Below, piece by piece: positions 45,480 through 50,993 of a stretch of 50,993 bases of DNA. This stretch comes from Darksidea phi (taxonomy: Eukaryota; Ascomycota; Dothideomycetes; Pleosporales; Lentitheciaceae): assembly GCA_030770425.1 (NCBI GenBank), contig JASJFT010000280.1, forward strand, positions 1 to 50,993. Reading direction: 5' to 3'. Every line of letters starts with the position of its first letter. The stretch's first letter is position 1. The notes beneath the pieces were generated by a model. That model saw only the letters and a list, made by a program, of their open reading frames with translations. It did not search any database and was not told the origin of the DNA. The position numbers and the translations under genes were made by a program.

Positions 45480-46007
45480 ATGTGCGCCATCCTATTTCTG
45501 TTGCTAACAACGACTATAACAATTGTCCAAGAATCAACCCCACTGGAAGACCTATTCAAAGGTATTTATTTCATTCTCAAACTAGTGGTGCCTTCGTAAT
45601 AACTAACGAAATCGTGTCCAAGCTCTCGCAGAAGATTTGTTATTCCCCACATTCACTGATTCCTCGATTGAATCCTCGCCTAGGACCTCAATGCCAGGTA
45701 CCTTAGTCCTCACTACAGCTACTCCCACATTGGAGTCCACTTCCGAGCCACCACCTGTGCTTACAGCCAGCGAGCCCACAATTGGGCCGCCAACGGCCAC
45801 AGCCTCTACTACAACGTCTCCGCCAGCTTCTATTGAAACACCAACGCCCGTCCTTGATTCTTAACCGAAAAAAAAAAAGGTTGGCTGGTGCCGTCATAGC
45901 AGGGACTTCCCTTCGGTAGCCTAGTCGGCGTAGCCGGAACGATCTTCGTAATCTTCGTGTGTCAAAAAGAGAAAGGGCACAAGAACAAGAGACCAGACTC
46001 TAAGTAG
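45480..46007 (+). CDS. Small type I membrane protein with mucin-like ectodomain
   Basis: Three-exon gene: 45480-45561, 45632-45849 and 45903-46007, 134 aa (135 if the acceptor three bases earlier is used). Intron 1 is 70 nt with an aactaac branch; intron 2 is about 53 nt, has a ttcttaacc branch and contains a run of 11 A (45868-45878) that makes the gene look frameshifted if the intron is missed. The product has a signal peptide (MCAILFLLLTTTITIVQES), a Ser/Thr/Pro-rich stretch of about 70 residues likely to be heavily O-glycosylated, one transmembrane helix (SLVGVAGTIFVIFV) and a short basic cytoplasmic tail (CQKEKGHKNKRPDSK). The design resembles miniature wall-stress sensors or mucin-like surface proteins, but there is no WSC domain and no assignable family. 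It lies 540 bp upstream of the NLR gene on the same strand. Confidence 0.55.
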
Positions 46008-46549
46008 GGATTTGGAGTGTTGAGCTGCATACGATTACAAATTATTATTATGATCAAATGCCAGAGCTGGTCGAAAAGGGAAAGGAGAAGAAGAGAAATT
46101 ATAATGTCGTCACGAGAACGCTGGTGAGGTTTTTGGGATTGGGCGGTGTGATGTGCGTTGGATGGAGAGCGGAGAGTATGGGATGGAGTCGCTCGAAGTG
46201 CAGGTCGCCCGTATATGTAAATAAGGCTTAATGACAATTTTTAACCAATGGTCGAAATCTGCGAGTACATTCGTTCGATTACCTTCCATATTATGAGTAG
46301 ATCAGGTAGTGTAGGTTAAGCGACTGTGCCGCAATCCTAGTGTGCACATATACCAACGTCGCCTTGTTACACACCTCAAATGGATATGTTTAATGAGCCC
46401 ACGCGCTACTGTGGGTAGAACGCAGCCGCTCAGCCGCTCAGCTCAGCCTCAGCCTTGCCGCGCCGTCGAGCCTCGCCGCATCGCCACTGTAAACATGGAG
46501 AAAACGATAACTACGACACTGCCCACGAGGACCCCGTCGGCTGTCCGCC
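46008..46549. other. Intergenic, upstream of the NLR gene
   Basis: About 0.54 kb. Near 46425-46450 the sequence has short direct repeats (cagccgctcagccgctcag). An upstream ATG at 46495 opens a different frame and could act as an upstream ORF. No gene seen. Confidence 0.4.
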
Positions 46550-49500
46550 ATGCCCGCTACGGACCTGACACTGCACCCACAACCCCACCGAGAACCGTCG
46601 CGCCATGATGGCGCGCAGATCCGCCAGGAGGGCTCACGCTTTGCCGATGCCCACGTTACCGGTGGATTGCTCTGCCAGGGTAACTTCGTCGGCCTCACCA
46701 TAAGTGAGCGCGTGCTGCCAGTAACTGGCTTTGGCTTTCATGCTCACCACGCGCAGACTCCACCGCCGTCGCCCGGCCCGACTATGCAGGGCATTTCGCC
46801 CACTCTTCGCTCGCGCCCGTAAAGGCCTTCGTCGCCCGCGACACTCTACACGACCAAATCCACACACAGCTCGATACCAATGCGGCAGACGCGAGCACCC
46901 GCACGCTCGTGGTGTGGGGACTGGGCGGGGCCGGGAAGACGCAGCTGGTGCTGGACTACGTGCGACGGCACCGCGCCGAGTACAAGGCCACGTTTTGGAT
47001 AGAGGCGGGCCGGAAGGAGTCGCTGGAGCGCGACATCGTCCACCTGTACCAGACGCTGTTTGGATTGACAGCAGCCGCGGGCGCAGAGACGGTCGGTGTC
47101 GAAGATGCCTTGACGGGCGTGAAGAGCTGGTTCTCCGGGCGGCAAGGCCCATGGCTGATGGTGTTCGACGGCGCCGACGCTATCGAGGACAGCACAGCCA
47201 GCGGATACATCGACATACGGCACTTTATCCCAGACGTGGCGTCTCTACACGTCATCGTCACAAGTCGAAGCAGCGCGGCGGGGGATATGACGCAGCTGGA
47301 GGGGGTGCGGGTGGGCGAGATGGAGGAGGGGCAGGCGGTCGAGCTGTTCTACCGCTACTCCAAGCTTCCACGCGACGATGCGGGGATTAGAGACGAGGTC
47401 ACCGTTATCGTAAGGGAGCTCGGGTGTCTGGCGCTCGCAGTCACTCTGGCGGCGGCGTACGTAGGGACCACGCCACGGTTGCAGTCCGACATTAGGGCGT
47501 ACTTGCCGGAATATCGGCAGCGACGGCGCGAGCTGCTGAAGCGAAAGCCAGAGAGCTTGGTGCACCAGTACAGCGAGAGCGTGCTCACGACATGGGAGAC
47601 GTCGTATCGAGCAGTGTCAGAGCAGCGTCCCGAGGCGTCGGTGCTCATGACGATGTTGTCGTGCTTGAGCTTTGACGACATCTTCCTTGGACTGTTCGGC
47701 ATTGACGGACAGGTGGGAGATACGAGGCGCACAGACGACAATGTCGACAGCGATTACGTGAGCTGGAGACGCCTCATCTCTCCAGAGCAGTCGTTAGATG
47801 GGTACAGGATCGAAGAGTGTTTCCGGGTGCTGCAGAAGTACTCGCTGGTGCAGTGGAAGGCGGACCAGCAAAGCTACGCGATGCACAAGCTGGTGCACGC
47901 ATGGGGTTTTGATCGGCTGACAGGAGATGAGCAACACAAGATCAGCCAGGTGGCGTTCGGGCTTGTTCTAGAAGTAGTAGAGGCTATAAAAGACAGTAGG
48001 GCGGCGAAAGACAAGCTGCGGGTGGTGCCGCATGTAATGGCGAACTTTGCAGCGCTAGGCGGTGGAAGTGGGGGGTGGAAGGAAGTTACAGAGGGCTTAT
48101 TAGATGAGTTAGAAAGAGTAAGCCTATTCCTTGAAGATGTTGGGAAATGGTCGGAAGAGCATGCAGTGCAAGAGATTGTGTTAGATGAGAGGAGGCGGAT
48201 TCTTGGGGAGGAGCATCCTTCTACTATCTCGGCGATGGGTAACCTCGCTACCACACTTGGAGACCAAGGCCAGCTAGATGAGGCAGCCAAGATGAAGAAG
48301 GAGGTACTAGAGAAGATGAGGCGGATCCTCGGGGAGGAGCATCCTTCTACTATCTCGGCGATGGGTAACCTCGCTATTACACTTGGAGACCAAGGCCAGC
48401 TAGATAAGGCAGCCAAGATGTTGAATGAGGTGCTAGAGAAGAGGAGGCGGATCCTCGGGGAGGAGCATCGAGATACTATCTCGGCGATGAACAACCTCGC
48501 TAGTACACTCAGAGACCAAGGCCAGCTAGACGAGGCAGCGGAGATGAAGAAGGAGGTACTAGAAAAAGTGAGACGGATTCTCGGGGAGGAGCATCCTTCT
48601 ACTATCACGGCGATGAACAACCTCGCCACTACACTTGCGGACCAAGGCCAGCTAGATAAGGCAGCCAAGATGAAGAAGGAGGTGCTAGAGAAGAGGAGGC
48701 AGATCCTCGGGGAGGAGCATCCAGATACTATCTCGACGATGAATAACCTCGCTAACACACTTAGAGACCAAGGCCAGCTAGATAAAGCAGCCAAGATGAA
48801 GAAGGAGGTGCTAGAGAAGAGGAGGCGGATCCTTGGGGAGGAGCATCCAGGTACTATCGCGGCGATGAGCAACCTCGCCAGTACACTCAGAGACCAAGGC
48901 CAGCTGGACGAGGCAGCGGAGATGATGAAGGAGGTACTAGAGAGGGGGAGGCGGATTCTCGGGGACGAGCATCCAGACACCATCTCGGCGATGAACAACC
49001 TCGCTACCACACTTGGAGACCAAGGCCAGCTAGACGAGGCAGCTAAGATGAAGAAGGAGGTACTAGAGAAGATGAGGCGGATCCTCGGGGAGGAGCATCC
49101 TTCTACTATCTCAGCGATGAATAACCTCGCTACCACACTTAGAGACCAAGGCCAGCTAGATGAGGCAGCCAAGATGAAGAAGGAGGTACTAGAGAAGATG
49201 AGGCGGATCCTCGGGGAGGAGCATCGAGATACTATCTCGGCGATGAATAACCTCGCTAACACACTAGGAGACCAAGGCCAGCTAGATAAGGCAGCCAAGA
49301 TGTTAAAGGAGGTGCTAGAGAAGAGGAGGCGGATCCTCGGGGAGGAGCATCCTTCTACTATCTCAGCGATGAATAACCTCGCTACCACACTTGGAGACCA
49401 AGGCCGGCTAGATGAGGCAGCCAAGATGAAGAAGGAGGTACTAGAGAAGATGAGGCGGATCCTCGGGGAGGAGCATCCTTCTACTATCTCGGCGATGGGT

Positions 49501-49863
49501 AACCTCGCTATTACACTTGGAGACCAAGGCCAGCTAGATGAGGCAGCCAAGATGTTGAAGGAGGTGCTAGAGAAGAGGAGGCGGATCCTCGGGGAGGAGC
49601 ATCCAGATACTATCTCGGCGATGAACAACCTCGCTAGTACACTCGGAGACCAAGGCCAGCTAGACGAGGCAGCTAAGATGTTTAAGGAGGTGCTAGAGAA
49701 GAGGAGGCAGATCCTGGGGGAGGAGCATCCTCGTACCAGGGCAGCCGCACAGAATCTTGATATTGTGGTGCAACGTCAAAGCGTGCGGCAAAGCTCAATC
49801 CACACCCCCAGTCGCAGAAGAGCACGATTATTGAAGCTTTTAGGTATTCGGTCATGCACATAA
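46550..49863 (+). CDS. NB-ARC / tetratricopeptide NOD-like receptor (fungal NLR)
   Basis: STAND-type receptor ATPase, the fungal counterpart of plant and animal NLRs, thought to trigger incompatibility or defence when the repeats bind a ligand. Preferred exons 46550-46703 and 46757-49863 (53-nt intron, GTGAGC donor) give 1086 aa; an alternative donor at 46680 gives an in-frame form 8 residues shorter. The first 100 residues contain no known effector domain. NB-ARC landmarks: P-loop G106-LGGAGKT, kinase-2 WLMVFDGAD from 184, HVIVTSRS, a GCLALA box in place of GLPLA, and MHKLVH at 427 (MHD position). Residues 531-1034 are twelve 42-residue TPRs of the kinesin-light-chain type plus a partial thirteenth, then a basic tail. 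The gene ends close to the low-complexity edge. Confidence 0.92.
48193..49704 (+). repeat. Array of twelve near-identical 126-bp TPR-coding units
   Basis: Twelve contiguous 126-bp units (12 x 126 = 1512 bp) plus a partial thirteenth to about 49779, all in frame within the NLR gene. Each unit encodes one TPR beginning RRILGEEHP and ending EVLEKM/R. The units are highly similar at DNA level, including silent positions. Amino-acid differences concentrate at unit positions 10, 16, 20, 23, 30, 33, 35 and 42. Units 1-2 and 10-11 resemble each other more than their neighbours, and so do 3 and 9, which points to block duplication and exchange. Confidence 0.97.
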
Positions 49864-50815
49864 ATTAGCTTCCTTGTTACTCTATCGCGTTAATAGTTAA
49901 ATTACTTATAGTCGTGCCACCTACGGTTGAGAAGTAGACATGGACTGCGAACCGTTTAAAAATGCCGCCAGCCTGACTTGATATTATCACGATGACAATA
50001 AGACGTCGTATAAGCACACAGCAGGCGGTTCCTAACATACGCACTACAACCGCTAGCGCTAGAATGGCACAAATATATATAGTTAGTTTACCTGTATCTT
50101 GAAGGAATTCGTTTCCCCTAGGCGCCCTATATCGTACGTTTTAGCGTGTACCCTTATGGATTTATAGCTTAAGCGAGCCACATTAGACGACACACCATGG
50201 AGAGAGAAAGTCACGTAATATAACATCAAAGTCGAGGTAAATTTTACACAAAAGCTACGGTATAGCACCGTAATATACCTTATTTCGATCTACTATTAAC
50301 TCGATGGAAAAGACAATTATAGGCCGGCTGTAGGTTGATTAGAAGTCAAAGTACCTGTGTTCCCTTCCGGGATGCAGGGGTTCCCGTTACATAGGGGGGA
50401 GGTTACTGTAGGTGTCGTACGACGTTTTTGTATAGATGGGTGGCCCAACATCGACGCGGTATAACCACCAGAAACGGGCCTACAAGCTAGTCTATTTATT
50501 CTTATATCTTTTCGCCCAGTTTCGGTATCATTGCGGGACCGAGGGCCTGATGTCGGAAGCCGAGGGCCCGGTATGGCTCCGTTTCTAGGCCTTCAGGGGT
50601 ACCATCAAGGAAAGCTTCGTATAAACAATCGTTGGCACGCTCTTTGCTAGATAGAATCGGTGTTTTGAACGTCTAATATGTTGAGAAAGAGTATCTTCCT
50701 AGCGAGCTCCGTCGCTTCTCTGGTCGTTATTATTGTGTTAACGGTCCAGATCCTATGTAAGAAAGATAACGCTACAGCTGGTATCTTAGCTCTAAAGGTA
50801 TATCGCGATAGTCTT
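49864..50815. other. AT-rich tail of the contig, no gene seen
   Basis: About 0.95 kb downstream of the NLR. Rich in TA dinucleotides (for example aatatatatagttag near 50072), similar in style to the left edge. The phrase gccgagggcc occurs twice within 50 bases (around 50540 and 50560). No ORF or RNA gene that I can support; it may be a mutated transposon remnant. Confidence 0.35.
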
Positions 50816-50993
50816 TCCTCCTCCTCCTCCTCCTCCTCCTCCTCCTCCTCCTCCTCTTCTTCTTCTTCTTCTTCTTCTTCTTCTTCTTCTTCTTCTTCTT
50901 CTTCTTCTTCTTCTTCATCTTCTTCTTCTTCTTCTTCTTCTTCTTCTTCTTCTTCTTCTTCTTCTTCTTCTTCTTCTTCTTCTTCTTCTTCTT
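50816..50993. repeat. Compound microsatellite (TCC)n(TTC)n
   Basis: About 13 copies of TCC (about 50816-50854) pass into about 46 copies of TTC running to the end of the window, interrupted once by TTCATC near 50915. The array is cut by the window end, so its true length is unknown; it probably caused an assembly break. Confidence 0.97.

Noticed and set aside
45862..45914. Apparent frameshift at the 11-A run, suggesting a pseudogene
   Set aside because: A GT-AG intron from 45850 to 45902 with a cttaac branch site removes the A-run and restores frame, so an intact gene is more economical.
46909..46911. GTG at 46909 as the NLR start
   Set aside because: The frame continues upstream through conserved-looking sequence (FVARDTLHDQIHTQL) and splices to an ATG exon at 46550.
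47874..49628. 584-codon open frame antisense to the NLR TPR array
   Set aside because: It is the mirror of the 126-bp repeat: one unit without antisense stops leaves the whole array open. Composition is repetitive Ser/Ile/Arg and no start or domain is credible.
48193..49704. CRISPR-like or satellite interpretation of the 126-bp repeats
   Set aside because: Units are contiguous without spacers, in frame and encode TPR helices in a eukaryotic gene.

Overview
The window looks like a contig from a filamentous ascomycete (Pezizomycotina, most likely a Dothideomycete; the class is inferred from gene content, not from a marker). The evidence is short 43-135 nt GT-AG introns with fungal branch sites, a Zn2Cys6 regulator, PTH11-like/SAT4 rhodopsin-fold membrane proteins, fungal-type secreted hydrolases, a fungal P450 and an NB-ARC/TPR NOD-like receptor. 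Both ends are low complexity: a G-rich tract with 13 consecutive G at the left and (TCC)n-(TTC)n at the right. That suggests the assembly broke at simple repeats.

Layout. 0-3.4 kb: low-complexity edge, a 110-bp inverted-repeat element and a three-exon Zn2Cys6 regulator. 3.4-21.8 kb: mostly secreted hydrolases: GH92 alpha-mannosidase, CE1-type feruloyl esterase, S10 carboxypeptidase, tannase/feruloyl esterase and an Asp-box (BNR) sialidase-like protein. Among them lie two decayed SAT4-type receptor genes and two small secreted proteins. 24-29 kb: an intact SAT4 protein with a long Pro/Ser tail and an uncharacterised six-helix membrane protein. 30-35 kb: a cytochrome P450 and an FAD monooxygenase on the same strand. 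37-40 kb: a Prm10-like (ThrE/DUF1212) transporter-fold protein. 40-46 kb: small single-span membrane proteins with short exons and a Gfd2/YDR514C-like nuclease-fold protein with a zinc knuckle. 46.5-49.9 kb: an NB-ARC receptor with 12 almost identical 42-residue TPRs.

How the genes fit together. The left half is a degradative and host-interface toolkit: mannan and glycoprotein trimming, cleavage of ester-linked ferulate or gallate, extracellular peptidase, small secreted proteins, and PTH11-like receptors in different states of decay. The right half carries surface proteins and a self/non-self type NLR whose repeats show signs of recent homogenisation and shuffling. The P450 and monooxygenase may act together, but no PKS, NRPS or terpene backbone gene is visible.

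Exon structures were worked out by hand from splice signals and reading-frame continuity. Several genes (41620-42106, 45480-46007 and, less surely, 40204-41500) look frameshifted until short introns are recognised. Long gene-poor stretches (21.8-24.1, 28.7-30.5, 35.1-37.0 kb) showed nothing I could support.
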